Part shown: one piece after another, positions 35,641 through 47,017 of the stretch
How positions within the stretch are numbered: position 1 is the first letter of the stretch
How the letters are laid out: each line of letters starts with the position of its first letter
Source of the DNA: Ulva prolifera
Lineage: Eukaryota > Chlorophyta > Ulvophyceae > Ulvales > Ulvaceae
Reading direction: 5' to 3'
Assembly: GCA_023078555.1 (NCBI GenBank)
Contig: CM041198.1
Coordinates: 10,917,874 to 10,981,873 of the forward strand
DNA length: 64,000 nucleotides
The notes under the pieces: generated by a model
What the model saw: the letters and a program-made list of their open reading frames with translations, nothing else
Databases searched by the model: none
Told to the model about the DNA's origin: nothing
Translations under genes and position numbers: made by a program

Positions 35641-35986
35641 TGTCAGAAAGCACTCTATCTGTCAGGTCAGACACGCAGTCTTAGGTCAGGTCAGGTAGCC
35701 AGCATTCCATACCTGCTGCGCACAGAGGTAGAACCGAGGAATGCGGGAGGAGACAAGATACAGCTAGTACCGTGAAACAGGAAAGAGAATGGTTACAGCT
35801 CTTAGTGTGCACGGCAATATATGCACACTGTAAACACTCGAGGGTTACGCCGGGAAACCCTCGCAGGATCTCTCTCGCTACCTCGATACGATCCTGGCTG
35901 GCGGCTTACCCCTGCACGTGATCCGCAGATCGTGCATGGGTGCACCTGTCACCACGCTGCTGCCCGCAGGCTCATGCATTGTGACA
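35641..35986 (-). repeat. 3' LTR of composite copia 2
   Basis: 346 bp. It differs from the outer 5' LTR only at three sites. The polypurine tract lies next to it at 35987-36000 (minus strand TTTATGGGGGAG). Confidence 0.93.
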
Positions 35987-36003
35987 CTCCCCCATAAACC
36001 CTG

Positions 36004-37299
36004 CTAAGTCTCCACTAGCTGGAGTTTATTACGAACTTCTAACAAAGCAGGTCCGGGCAGCACTTTAGTAAACACATCCGCTAACTGATCAACAGTGCCC
36101 ACCCATGCTACCTTAAGTTCATCCATCTGGACATATTCCCGCACTCGCAAGTGCCGCACACGAATGTGCTTGGATCTGTCAGAGGACACAGCATTTACTG
36201 CCAAGATATTAGAACTTTTATTATCACCCCACAGAGTTGGCTTATACGGGACGAGCTTTAGGTCGAGAAGCAACGGCTTCACCCACATCAGCTCGTTGGC
36301 TGTTGCACTCATCGCAATGAGCTCAGCCTCTGTTGTATCCCCAGCCACTATACTCTGTTTCTTCGAGCGCCAGAGAACACAGTTCCCATACACTCGAAGA
36401 ACCATACCAGATACACTCTTCAAATCAGCAGAGTTCGCAAAATCTGCATCAGAAAAAGCCTCTAACAGGCACCCATGCCCCACAGAGCCTACAAATTGTA
36501 TTCCTAAATTCTTTGTGGACTGCAGGTATCTCAGAACGTGTTGCACAGCCAACCAATGTTCCTTCAGACTACTGGACATGTGCCGGGCCAGGGCATGTGC
36601 CACGTAGCTGAGGTCAGGTCGTGTCACTCCTGCAATGTACTGGATGCTTCCTACAACACTCATGAACCTGGAATGCTCAGCTGCACTGGCTTTCTCCAGG
36701 TCCGGGTGCTCTTTCACACTCCTCAGTTGTTGCCGCGGCACTAACGGAGTGGGAGACTTTCGACAATCAGACATACTATACTTTTCAAGCAGGCTATGGA
36801 TTTTGTTTCGCTGTGTCATGGTGATTGTCTTGGCCTTACGATCACGCATGATCTCAGTGCCAAGTGCCCATGCTAGTTCACCCAGGTCTCTGCCTTCAAA
36901 TTTTGTGAGAATTATGTCGACAAGTTCTTGCAGCCCCGCAGTGCCGCTGAATATGAACAAGTCGTCGACCCACAGGAAAATAAAACAAAGACCAGATGTT
37001 CTAACATACAGTCCGGGATCACTTTGTGCGCACACAAATCCCATCTCTGCTAAGACCTTTATTAAAGCTTTCTGCCACTCGCGAGCAGCTTGCTTCAGGC
37101 CATACAGGGTTTTATGCAATCTCCATACACGTGCTGTCCCGTCAGTGAAGTACGGGGGCTGTTCAACGAACACTTCCTCCTCCAGCTCACCATTCAGAAA
37201 AGCACACTGTATATCTATGTGTCTAATTTCTAAATCTGCCTGAGCAGCAACTGACAGCAACACACGAAGTGTCGCATAGCTCCCAACAGGTGACCAAGT
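36004..37299 (-). pseudogene. copia 2 RT-RNase H after in-frame stop
   Basis: Same frame as the following entry, downstream of its stop codon. It retains the RT motifs QCAFLNGELEEEVFVEQP, YGLKQAAREWQ and FLWVDDLFIF and all RNase H motifs seen in copia 1, at well over 90% protein identity. Apart from the upstream stop this part looks functional. Confidence 0.9.
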
Positions 37300-40200
37300 C
37301 TAAAAAAAGTCTACACCCTCTACCTGAGAAAAACCCCGCGCTACATAGCATGCCTTGTAGCGCTGAATCTCCCCCGCAGGCCCACGCTTGATCTTGAGCA
37401 CCCATTTGCCCGAGATAGCCCGTTTGCCCGCAGGCAGATAGCACAACCCGAAGGTTCCGTGCTCACCCAGTGCATCTACCTCCTCCTGCATGGCACGCAG
37501 CCATGCATCCCTGTCCGGACCCGCAAGTCCTTCCTTCATAGAAGGCATATCAGGGTCGGAGGAGGCCTTCTGCTTCCTGGCGGCAGCTGCTCGGCGCGAC
37601 CCACGACGCTGAACACTCTGCTGCTCACCAGACTCCACATGCTGAGGCTTCAGGCCTGCACAGGACACTCCACAGTCAGCCGCGGCTGATGTGTCCTGAT
37701 CGCAAACTGAAACATCAATAGCAGCTACAACTGTTTCACTACTAGCAATGTCAGAGCCCGCAGGCTCATGCATTTGTACAGCTGCTACATCCGCAGCCAA
37801 TGGAACAAGGCGTCTGCGTACAAGAGGATTGATTTTAACACGAGGCAAGGCGGCTGGAATGGCCCTCACCTCGTCAGGCAAATCAACCCCAACTGCGGCT
37901 GAGGGGTCCGGATCCTCTCCCCCTAATTCGGATCCGGTCTCCACCTCATGTGGCTCATCCTCCCAGAAGGGCCTCGGCGCCTCAGCTCCTCGCAAGGGCT
38001 GAGCAACTGCCCCTGCGCCAGATGCTGAGGCCGCTGCCGAATTACTCCCAGAACGGACCCGCTGAGCCTCCAGATTCTGATGAGCCGCAGCTCTTTCATC
38101 ATCTGAGACGGTGTAGTCCATGCGCTGTTCGTCATCGTCATCATAGATGCTGGGACCGTCGTCATCCTCATCCATGTCCTTGTCAGACGCACTGACAGAC
38201 ATTGGAATGGGGAACGCAGCTTCTACACCAGGGTCGTGCAACACAGCATTGCGCGTGACAACATACCGCGCAGTGCGAGAGGGCGTGGCGACAGGATGAT
38301 ACACTTCGCCGTGAACACGAGGGGGAGCAGGGACGGCAGGGTGAGCAGCAGCTCTGGACATTGCACGCGTGCGATGCAAAGCTGCTCTGGCTATTTCCGG
38401 TGTTGCCCTAGCAGGGTCACGCCGGATAATCTCCGCAGAGGAGCCAGCTCCAAACCGTGGAGAATGCACAGCCTCACTAGGCTCAGGGTTATCTTGCCGG
38501 AAAGTCATTTCCATGACAGGAACCCTACCATGACCAGGGGGGGTGTGAAGCTGGTCACGCAGACGGCGCAACACTCCCCCGTCATAGGTGTGCTCTGCCG
38601 CGAATGGAGGCACATCAGCGTCAGTAACACGCTCACCCTCATCGTCCCCCTCGAAAGCAACCGTGTAGGAGTTCGCAAACTCCTCAGGTTCCCTCTTGTC
38701 CACAACGGCGGACGCATCGTACTTGCGTATGTGCCGGATCATCTGATCCGCAGTGCACATCACCTGACGCACAACAAAAACCCTACCCCCAGGAACGTCC
38801 TGGGCGTATACACGCTGCATGCTGGGGCCTAACCCAGCCCCGACCCAGTATGCAGGCACACCCCGCGGGGACAACTTCCGCAGCTTGTCATCCCTAGGGT
38901 ATGCATACACTTCAACCCCCCATGGACGCTGCTGCCGCAGCAGATCTTGGAACACCTCAACGGAGGTGTCACGGAAAAAGGCCATATAAGGAATGATATC
39001 CTTATCACAAGACCGCACTAAAAACTCATCTAATTCTGTCGTCGCAAGTAACTTGTACTTGCGTTTCTCCTCATCCCTCAACTTATCGCGCTCGGCCTTT
39101 TTCATGCGCTTACCCTTCCCCAGGCTCCGTTCAGCTTCGTCAACGTCCGCAGACGCATTGACAGCATGCTGAGCTTTCAGGCCCTTGAGGATGCTCGCCA
39201 GTTTGTCATGGTACAATGCCGACGATGGCGTGAGATTGTGACCATGGACAACGCTGGCGAGGCATTCTATCCACAGGAACAGAGGCAGGCCGCTCGCGAG
39301 CAGCACATCACGGAGTGACTCAAAGGCCACTCCGATCCTCCTCTCGATCATGCCATTACAGCGATGAGCGGCTGTGGGGGTCAAGCGGTGAGTAATGCCA
39401 CGACGCTGGAGGTAGAGTTTTAAGGCCGCGACCATAAACTCTCCCCCTTTGTCGGTGTGTAGGATGCGCACACCCGGTTCACCTGGCTTCACCACATTCA
39501 CCCGAATGCGTTCGATAATATAAGAGATCATGGCCGCAGCCTCACTCTTTTTGCGCAGACCTACCACGAAAGTATAACGGGTAAAGGCACACATCACAAA
39601 CAAAACATATTTCACACCACCAATTCCTACCGGAGAGACAGGACCAGCTAAATCGGCATGCAGTTGCTCACCAGGCCACTTGGCCTGACCCATGAGCTCA
39701 CGATCATTGGCAGAGAAGTTACCCGCAAGCACCTTGCCAATTCTGCAGCCGTGACACCGATTCCCCAATGGCTCGGAATCGACATCCAAATTCAAATGAC
39801 CATAAAATTCACTGTTAGATTGCATACGTTTCAGAACCCAATTAGACTGATGAAAAGACAAGTGTGCTAGAAAAGCAGGTTCCAGCAAGTATGCATCATG
39901 TGGGACCTCAGCTCCCCCAGCATTGGGTCGCTTCAGGTCAATGGCCGCAACCGCCACATGATGCCACTGCTGCTGATCCTCAATAACTGAGGTCGGACTG
40001 CTCTGGTTAGACCAGACTACCCCACTATTGACAGGCGCACCGACGAGAATGGGTTTCGTATCTACCGCCATTTTAAAAGCAAAAACAGGATGACCGTCTA
40101 CATCTAATTCCTGATATTTGACGTCATCTTCCACGCCGGTAGCCATATCGCCCAGACCAGGGACATACAACACATTCCTACGCGTGTCTAGGAACATCTG

Positions 40201-41559
40201 CTCTGATCTAAGACCCATCGTGCTGAGCAGGTTGTACGGACATTCAGGGGCATAGTAAACACCAGGGATTTCCACATCCAGTGGATGCGTATTCCCATGC
40301 TTGTCCACATAAGCACCTAGGTTCACCTGAATGGTTCCCCTACCCATGATAGAAAGCTGCCCTGGTCCCGCGAGATTGGCAACTTTCTGACACGGGCCGT
40401 ACTCAGTGAACATTTCCCGATTTCCTACTATATGCATGTCCGACCCACTATCAACAATGATGTTCCACGGCATGGACGCGTCCGGCTGTGGGTACTTGGC
40501 AGGCATTTCAATAGTGCAAACATCTCTGGCCGCAGCCTGTTTGCGTTGGGGGCAGTTCGCACGCAAATGTCCCTTCTTCTTGCAGAAGAAACAGGTCCTG
40601 GTCTCCTCGCGAGGAGCCTGGCCAGCTGCGAGAGCAGCGACCACAGGGCCGTCACCACGGTGCTGCTTGCGCCAGCCATGGCCTGGTTTGCCCGCGGGCG
40701 CCCCAGACCTAGCCTGCAGCGACCGCTGTTGTTTGAGCAAATCAGCATGCTCAGTCAAACGGGCTATTATCACATGAGGGGAGGAGTGTTGGACTTCGCC
40801 GCGCACAGCGTTGAACTCCTCCCCCACCTCTAACAGTTTCAATCGAAGCCATCGCTGGCCCACATCGGCACCTAGTGCCTCCAGTTGAGTGTAAACACTC
40901 ATCACTTCACCACAATACGTCGCAACGTCCTTGTTGTGCTGTGATAACGAATTGAACCGACTCCACAACCTGTGGATTTCGGCTTCGGTGCTAGGTCTGT
41001 ACTTAGCAGTCAAGTAGGACCATGCTTCACACAAATGTGACATGCGATAGACAGTCGTCCTATCCGCGTCAGGCAAAGACATTAGGACCTGTGTCCTCGC
41101 CCTAGCATGAACACGCTGTTCGTCCGCAGACGGTGCGTGCTGCAACAAATGATCTAATTCGAACTGACCTAACCACAAAAAGACTTTCTGTTCGTACGCA
41201 ACGAAACTTTCAGTCTTGTAATTCCAATCAGGCAGTTTCCCTTTAGTCAAATCAGGTTCGCTACGACCCCGAGATGCGCGCAGCGCCTCGGTTAACGTCT
41301 CGAGTGATATGAGTGACTCAGTGTGACCAGGATCGTTCACAACATGAGAGGAAAAAGGCACCTGCTGACTGCTCTGCCCAGTGTGGGAAGAGGGTCGTGG
41401 CCGGACAATTCGGCCGCCCCGGAGCAACATACCCGCAGGCTGTTCTCCGTCAGGGAGCTGCTGGTCAGCATCCCTGTCGACGAGAGGCTGCTGGTCAGCA
41501 TCGTCACGCCTCTCCTCGCGAGGAGAGTTGGCGTTGGAGTTGGCGTTGGAAAGAGACAT
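37300..41559 (-). pseudogene. copia 2 gag-protease-integrase-RT start, ends at nonsense codon
   Basis: 1419 residues on the minus strand. It contains gag, CCHC (CFFCKKKGHLRANC), protease VDSGSD, integrase HTDKGGEF and GMIERR, and the acidic linker in one continuous frame. This shows that the copia 1 frameshift is a lesion, not a family feature. It stops within the RT at VEGVDFF, where copia 1 has GAG (Glu) and this copy has TAG. The polyprotein is therefore truncated at the RT fingers and could move only by complementation. Confidence 0.92.
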
Positions 41560-41854
41560 CCTGCATCAGGACAGATGGTTGTTTGTCGCGCGCAGCAACT
41601 AACCAGTGGGATTGCTCGCAAGCAAACAGGTTGAGAGAACAAGCGAACGCGTTCGCTTTTCTCAGCGCTGATCATTAAAACAAGCTTCTCGAATTGTGTC
41701 TAACAACAATATGCTACGAGAAAGCTAAATGATGCCTGCGCTTTTGACCGCAGTCTGAGCGCCGGCAGAACAGTGGAATGCCCGCCGTGTCTGCGCGCAG
41801 ACATTGGCCGACGGCTTTCCTGAACAAGACCATAAACAGACATAAACGCTAACA

Positions 41855-41866
41855 TCACCGATACCA
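41855..41866 (-). other. inner primer-binding site of copia 2
   Basis: Minus strand TGGTATCGGTGA directly follows the inner LTR, identical to copia 1. Confidence 0.7.
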
Positions 41867-42219
41867 TGTTAGAAAAGCTATCTTTGTGCAGGGCGGACGC
41901 GCAGTCCTCATTCAGGTCAGGTCAGGACAGCCAACATCTCATACCTGCTGCGCACAGAGCTAGAACCGAGAGATGTTGAAGGGAAGTGCTAGTACCGGGA
42001 AACAGTAGAGAGAATGGTTACAGATCTCAGTGTGCACATGCTTATATGCACACTGAACACTCAATACTCAAGGTTACGGCGGGAAACCCTCGCACGATCT
42101 CTCTCACTACATCGAGACGATCCTAGCCGGCGGCTTACCCCTACACTGGATCCGCGGATCGTTCGTGCATGGGTGCACCTGTCACCACACTGCTGCCCGC
42201 AGGCTCATGCATTGTGACA
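41867..42219 (-). repeat. internal LTR (copia 1 subfamily) inside composite copia 2
   Basis: 353 bp, minus-strand TGTCACAATG to TTTTCTAACA (one end mutated from TGACA). It is closer to the copia 1 LTR than to the outer LTRs that enclose it. Its 5' end joins the outer gag fragment with no duplicated bases visible, because the other junction is missing. Confidence 0.9.
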
Positions 42220-42345
42220 GCCCTCGGGCTGCTCTCCACCAGGGAGCTGCTGGTGAGCGCCCCTGTCGACGATAGGCTGCTGATCAGCCTCGCCGCGAAT
42301 CTCCTCGCGAGGAGAGTTTGAAGCTGAGCGGTTGGAGTGAGACAT
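42220..42345 (-). pseudogene. truncated gag start of the outer element (42 codons)
   Basis: Minus-strand frame MSHSNRSASNSPREE to GEQPEG, homologous to the first 43 residues of the full gag (MSLSNANSNANSPREE). It is interrupted by the internal LTR. The leader upstream (42346-42640) matches the inner leader. Confidence 0.85.
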
Positions 42346-42640
42346 CCTGCAGTAGAACAGGCGGTTGTGCGTCGCGCGCAGCAACGAAGCAAAGGTTTGG
42401 CTCGCAAGCCGTCGGATTGGAAAAATAAGCGAACGCATTCGCTTTTCTCAGCGCTAATCATTTGAAACAGCTGCTCGAATTGTATCTAATAACAATATGC
42501 CACGAGACAGCTAATGATACCTGAGCTTATTGACCGCAGTCTAAGCGCCGGCAGAACAGTGGAATGCCCCGCCGAGTCTGCGCACAGACATTGGCCGAAG
42601 ACTTCCTGAACAAGACCATAAAAAGACATAACGTAAACGA

Positions 42641-42652
42641 TCACCGATACCA
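42641..42652 (-). other. outer primer-binding site of copia 2
   Basis: Minus strand TGGTATCGGTGA next to the outer 5' LTR. Confidence 0.7.
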
Positions 42653-42998
42653 TGTCAGAAAGCACTCTATCTGTCAGGTCAGACACGCAGTCTTAGGTCA
42701 GGTCAGGTAGCCAGCATTCCATACCTGCTGCGCACAGAGGTAGAACCGAGGAATGCGGGAGGAGACAAGATACAGCTAGTACCGTGACACAGGAAAGAGA
42801 ATGGTTACAGCTCTTAGTGTGCACGGCAATATATGCACACTGTAAACACTCGAGGGTTACGCCGGGAAACCCTCGCAGGATCTCTCTCGCTGCCTCGATA
42901 CGATCCTGGCTGGCGGCTTACCCCTACACGTGATCCGCAGATCGTGCATGGGTGCACCTGTCACCACGCTGCTGCCCGCAGGCTCATGCATTGTGACA
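42653..42998 (-). repeat. 5' LTR of composite copia 2
   Basis: 346 bp. The minus-strand start TGTCACAATGCATGAGCC is shared with all family A LTRs. Followed on the plus strand by GCACT. Confidence 0.93.
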
Positions 42999-43003
42999 GC
43001 ACT

Positions 43004-43827
43004 GACTATCGCCAATCTCATACATTCCAGCATAAACATCTGAATCATCACGGCCAGATGTTGAAAGTTTGATATGGTGGCAATACCATTGATACACATA
43101 TGCATAGTTGACGTGCTTATCGTAATCGTAGTGAACATCACCGTACCGTTGTTCGTCTACGTCAGCATCATCTCCGATGCTATCACTGTCCGACATGTTT
43201 GCTAGACACACAACTTCACGATTGGCGACAAAGCAGTCTCACTGTGTGAATTGTTGGCATATAGACACATCAGCTGATGTGTTCTAGCTGCAGCATGTCC
43301 CTTACATTTAGTTCGGTGCTCATTTTCAAATATGTGCCGTGTGTCACCGCGGTACAGTGCGCTGCACCGCTGGTGCAGCAGGTCGCGCGCTCTGCGCACG
43401 CGCCTTCGTCATGTGTACCGCTCAGCTGTTACGCCGAGATTCCGAAAATTTTACAACACCTATAACGCATAACGGTGGCCAAATTGGCATGCCCCAGATA
43501 TATTTTGAACACAATAACTGTTGACTGATCGGGTAGCGCAGGGAGCTGGGCACCCTAGCGAGCGTACAGAAACGACAGGAGAGAAAGACACGGGTAACAA
43601 TGCAGCACAGATGGAATGACTGGAATAGAAGCGCCCCAATCGACCAAAGGTAATTGTGTCGATCACAGCAAAACACTTGGAATATATGTGCCCAGGCCCA
43701 TCCCTGCTTTGTGATGTCCTCGCTACTGATAGCTCTGTGGAACTGTGGAATCGCGCTGCTTGTTGATCTCTGTGCGGATCAGGGTGCAGCTTCCCGCGAG
43801 ATCTGGCGATCTTCTGCGGGGATTGGG
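43004..43827. other. no gene; contains R6 copy 2
   Basis: ATAACGCATAACGGTGGCCA at 43461-43480 repeats the 35.45-kb sequence. Otherwise I see nothing identifiable. Confidence 0.45.
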
Positions 43828-44221
43828 TGTCATAAGCAAGGACCTATGCGCAGCATTCATCAAGCTAGCTAGTGGGCTGCAGAGCCGTTACCTGTGGAGC
43901 ACTCAGGTCGTACGTCGGCAATGCACAGATCCAGGGATGTACTGTAATGCAGTGAGGCAATACAGGAACCACGTAAGACTGTAAGAGAATGGTTACAGTA
44001 GACTTGGAGGCACATGACTATATGCCACCGATCAATCAAGTCTACAGCGGTCATAATCACAGTGACCGCACACAATCCTCAAATGGATTGTGCTGGATTA
44101 CGCTCATGCATATGATTATGCATATGTCCTAACATAACAGGAGTTGGGCCCGTGGCCACCACACTCATGTGCGTACTTGCACGTCATGCATTGTGTCCCA
44201 GGATGGACCTCATTTATGACA
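43828..44221 (-). mobile_element. solo LTR, family B, copy 1
   Basis: 394 bp. The ends form a perfect short inverted repeat (TGTCATAA and TTATGACA). It is flanked by exact TTGGG duplications at 43823-43827 and 44222-44226. The sense orientation is minus, judged by the shared core GGTGGCATATAG then CTGTAACCATTCTCTTAC. It is a solo LTR left by LTR-LTR recombination. Confidence 0.88.
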
Positions 44222-44739
44222 TTGGGATTTGGCATGTATCATCCTCCGTCAATCCAATGCAACAACATCGTGCTGCATGGATACGCAGACGTAGACTGGC
44301 CGGCATGGTCTTTGACGCTGCACCCTTGGCTTGCGCAAGCGCAGACCAGGGGTATGCATGCGCCGCATGCATGACGTGTCATGTACTGAGCTGGCACTTC
44401 GCACTGCCAAAAGGCTGTGGCATAAGGTGGCATGATACATGGGATTGGTATGCGAGATTATACATGTTGAGGAATGCTAGTGGCACTTATGGGCATGTGG
44501 AATTACGCACATGTAGCTGTATGCATGCAGCTCATGTGCACAGCTGTGACGTGGTACATGCTGGCATTCTGAGGTATTCTGTGGTATACTTTCGCCTGGC
44601 TCAAGTTTGCAAGGCACTAGCCTGAGATACATACACATGTATCCACAATTGGTGCCTGCATAGCTGGAATATGTGTGCTTCTGAGCAGACAGATTTGGCC
44701 ATTACAACAATAACGCTGCCCTCGATGTCGATGGGTTTA
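44222..44739. other. no gene recognised between solo LTRs
   Basis: An open frame on the plus strand (44152-44625) overlaps the LTR and has no motif. I treat it as non-coding. Confidence 0.4.
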
Positions 44740-44935
44740 ATTTAGCACGGTATATGGATGTGCACTCGAAGAGCTGTAACCTTTCTCTCTACTGTTTCAC
44801 GGTGCTAGTATCTCGTCTTCAGCGTTCCTCGGTTCTACCTCTGTGCGCTGAAGGTATGGAACAATGGCTGCCCTGACATGACCTGTACTAAAACTGCGCT
44901 TCTGACCTGACAAGATACAAACTGCGTTTCTGACA
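44740..44935 (+). repeat. truncated family A LTR relic
   Basis: TATATGGATGTGCACTCGAA, CTGTAACCTTTCTCTCTAC, TTCCTCGGTTCTACCTCTGT and a terminal TTTCTGACA follow the last 200 bp of the copia LTRs in order. The 5' part is missing. Confidence 0.75.
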
Positions 44936-44980
44936 AGAGGCCGGGCAGCAAGAAGTTGCTCGGAACGCGCTTGCAAATGT

Positions 44981-45737
44981 TGTTATAATCAAGGATCTAT
45001 GCGCAACATTCATCACCTAGCTAACTAGTGTTACCTGTGGAGCACTCAGGTCGTATGTCGGCGATGCACAGATCAGGGTGTCATAAATCAGTGTCTAGGT
45101 ACACCTGCAATGCATGACGCGCAAGTCTGCGCATGGGTATGGTGGCCAGGGCCCAACCCGTACGTGTTATGTTAGGATAGTATGCATGAGCACACTTGGG
45201 GCGCTCCGTGAGCGGCTCGCCCCGGGCCATTGTCATTGGGCCACGGTAGACATGCACGAATGGTCGCATATAGTCGTATGCGTCCAAGTCTGAAGTAACC
45301 TTTCTCTTACATCTTCCATAGGTTCCTGCACTGTCTTGCATCCAGTGCAGTATACTCCCCGATCTGTGTAGTGACCTTTCGTACGACCTGGCGGCTCTCC
45401 AGGTATAGGCACTACTAACCTCCTAATGCACATATAATAGGTTCTCGTTTATAACACAGGGGATATACTGTAATGCAGTGAGGCACTACAAGAACCACGT
45501 AAGAATGTAAGAGAATGATTACAGTAGACTTGGAGGCACATGACTATATGCCACCGATGAGTCAAGTCTACGGCGGTCATAATCACAGTGACCGCACACA
45601 AACCTCGCATTGATTGTGCTCATGCATATGCTCATGCAGATGTCCTAAAATAACAGGAGTTGGGCCCGTGGCCACCACACTCGTGTGCGTGCTTGCACGT
45701 CATGCATTGTGTCCTAGAATTGACCTCATTTATGACA
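44981..45737 (-). mobile_element. solo LTR, family B, copy 2 (interrupted)
   Basis: Its two parts, 44981-45078 and 45462-45737, align continuously with copy 1. An imperfect duplication (AATGT left, GATGT right) flanks it. It is split by the inverse copy described next. Confidence 0.85.
45079..45456 (+). mobile_element. solo LTR, family B, copy 3, nested in copy 2 in inverse orientation
   Basis: 378 bp, TGTCATAAAT to TTTATAACA, with exact CAGGG duplications at 45074-45078 and 45457-45461. It is more diverged from copies 1 and 2 than they are from each other. Confidence 0.85.
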
Positions 45738-45742
45738 GATGT

Positions 45743-46213
45743 ATGTATGTAGTTACAAAGGACATGGGCCGCGCATCGAGCCGTTGTTAGATACGCACAA
45801 ACAAATCCACTCACACGGTCATGGCACTAGGCTGCGCACGAGCGCGCAACATCGCCCTACCGGTAATTACAGCCAAGGATTGGAGCCCCGCACGGAGCAC
45901 ATAAGCATTCCCTTCGCACAATGCCACACTTACTTTACTTTACTTTACACTCAACCAGTTCGAATGCAAGCGCGAGTGGAAGCGTCATACCGTAAGTTTA
46001 GTTGGGCGAAGTGTTAAGTATGTGTGCGGAGTACTTAGCACATGACGCCTGAGATCTGGGATCACACCTGCATGGTCAGTCTCTGAGTCAGATACTTGAA
46101 CCATGACCTTGTTCGACCTATACAGAGAGCTGGAATGTGTCTTCTCATTCGCGGGCTGGTGACTGCCACGTGTCACCCCGTGCGTGCATTCGCATGTGCA
46201 CCTGCCTTGTGCG
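45743..46213. other. no gene recognised
   Basis: Contains a TTACTTTACTTTACTTTAC tandem at 45930-45948, which is the complement of the GTAAAGTA run near R1. No exon. Confidence 0.4.
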
Positions 46214-47017
46214 CTACGAGGCACTTTCACAACACAACCGGCGCAGAGCATTCGTCACAAACAAAGCGCGTTCCACCTTACCACACCGAGACGCAACCTC
46301 CGCTAGCCGATTCAAGTGATCCATAGCAGGCTGTCCCAAGCGACCATGCATCTCATGCGATAACGGCACAAAACTGTATACATCAGGGTCGTACAAACAA
46401 TGAGCATTGCGTTTCTGCACGTCCCGCACCATCGCAACACCCCCGTCCTCTTGAGCCGCCCGGCCGCAGTAGGTATCACCACAGGGGTTCACAATTGACA
46501 CATCCCCTATGCACAGAGGGTCATCCGGTGGCATAAACCTGATGCCTCCCATCTTGTCTCGGGCCAACGTCCGGAGCACATCCTGCGGCCCGCCCGCATG
46601 CGCGGCCGCGGCCTGCACCCCAGGCCCTACCGCACCCTAGCCACCTCCGGTTGCCGCCATCGCCGGCGCCGCAGCTTGCGCGGCAGCCGGCGCGGGCCGC
46701 TCCACAGGGGCGGTGTGTACAACACCGGCAATGTCGGCCTGAGGAGATGTCGACGCTAGCGCCATGGCCACGTGAGCGGCCGGCGGCGGCGGCGGGGCCG
46801 CAGGCGTCAGCTCCGCGGGCGAAGTCACCGCGCGCAAAGGGCCCGCGACTTGCGGGGCAGGCTGTGGCGGGTCAGGGGGGGGAGGGGGGGGGGGGGGGGA
46901 TCGGGCGTGCCAGCACCGACCTGCCGCGGAGCGTCTGCAAGCCGCGCACGGACGAACGCCGATGAGTGCGGGATGTGTGTGGATGCCACACATGCGTGGG
47001 ACCCGATCCCATGCCAT
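46214..47017 (-). pseudogene. retroelement protein C-terminal fragment, copy 3
   Basis: The two open segments (46214-46618 and 46637-47017, minus strand) are separated by one stop. The N-terminal part is Ala/Pro-rich with poly-Pro from the G-run. The C-terminal part has GDVSIVNP, a K/R block, then YSFVPLSHEMHGRLGQPAM, HLNRLAEVASRCG and FVTNALRRL, the same domain as at 3445-3708 and 4742-5523 but more diverged. It ends early, so both ends are broken. An Ala/Pro-rich linker before the domain, shared with copy 2, suggests the same parent family. Confidence 0.5.
46873..46900 (+). repeat. poly-G tract
   Basis: Two G runs (8 and about 17) separated by an A, within the retroelement fragment. Confidence 0.85.

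Larger units (their letters stand above)
35641..42998 (-). mobile_element. composite copia retrotransposon 2 with an internal LTR
   Basis: Outer LTRs (346 bp each, three differences) and exact GCACT duplications define a 7.36-kb unit on the minus strand. From its 5' end: outer LTR, primer site, leader and 42 codons of gag, then a complete second LTR of the subfamily seen in copia 1, a second primer site and leader, a full gag-pol, polypurine tract and outer 3' LTR. The two LTR types differ clearly, so it is a chimera of two subfamilies. The full gag-pol has one in-frame stop in RT. Confidence 0.9.

Noticed and set aside
42141-42461. Minus-strand frame across the gag/LTR junction as a novel fusion protein
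   Set aside because: It is simply the truncated gag running into LTR sequence; after GEQPEG the residues come from non-coding LTR.
44152-44625. 157-codon plus-strand frame
   Set aside because: Its first part is the solo LTR and the rest has no motif; the frame probably persists by chance.
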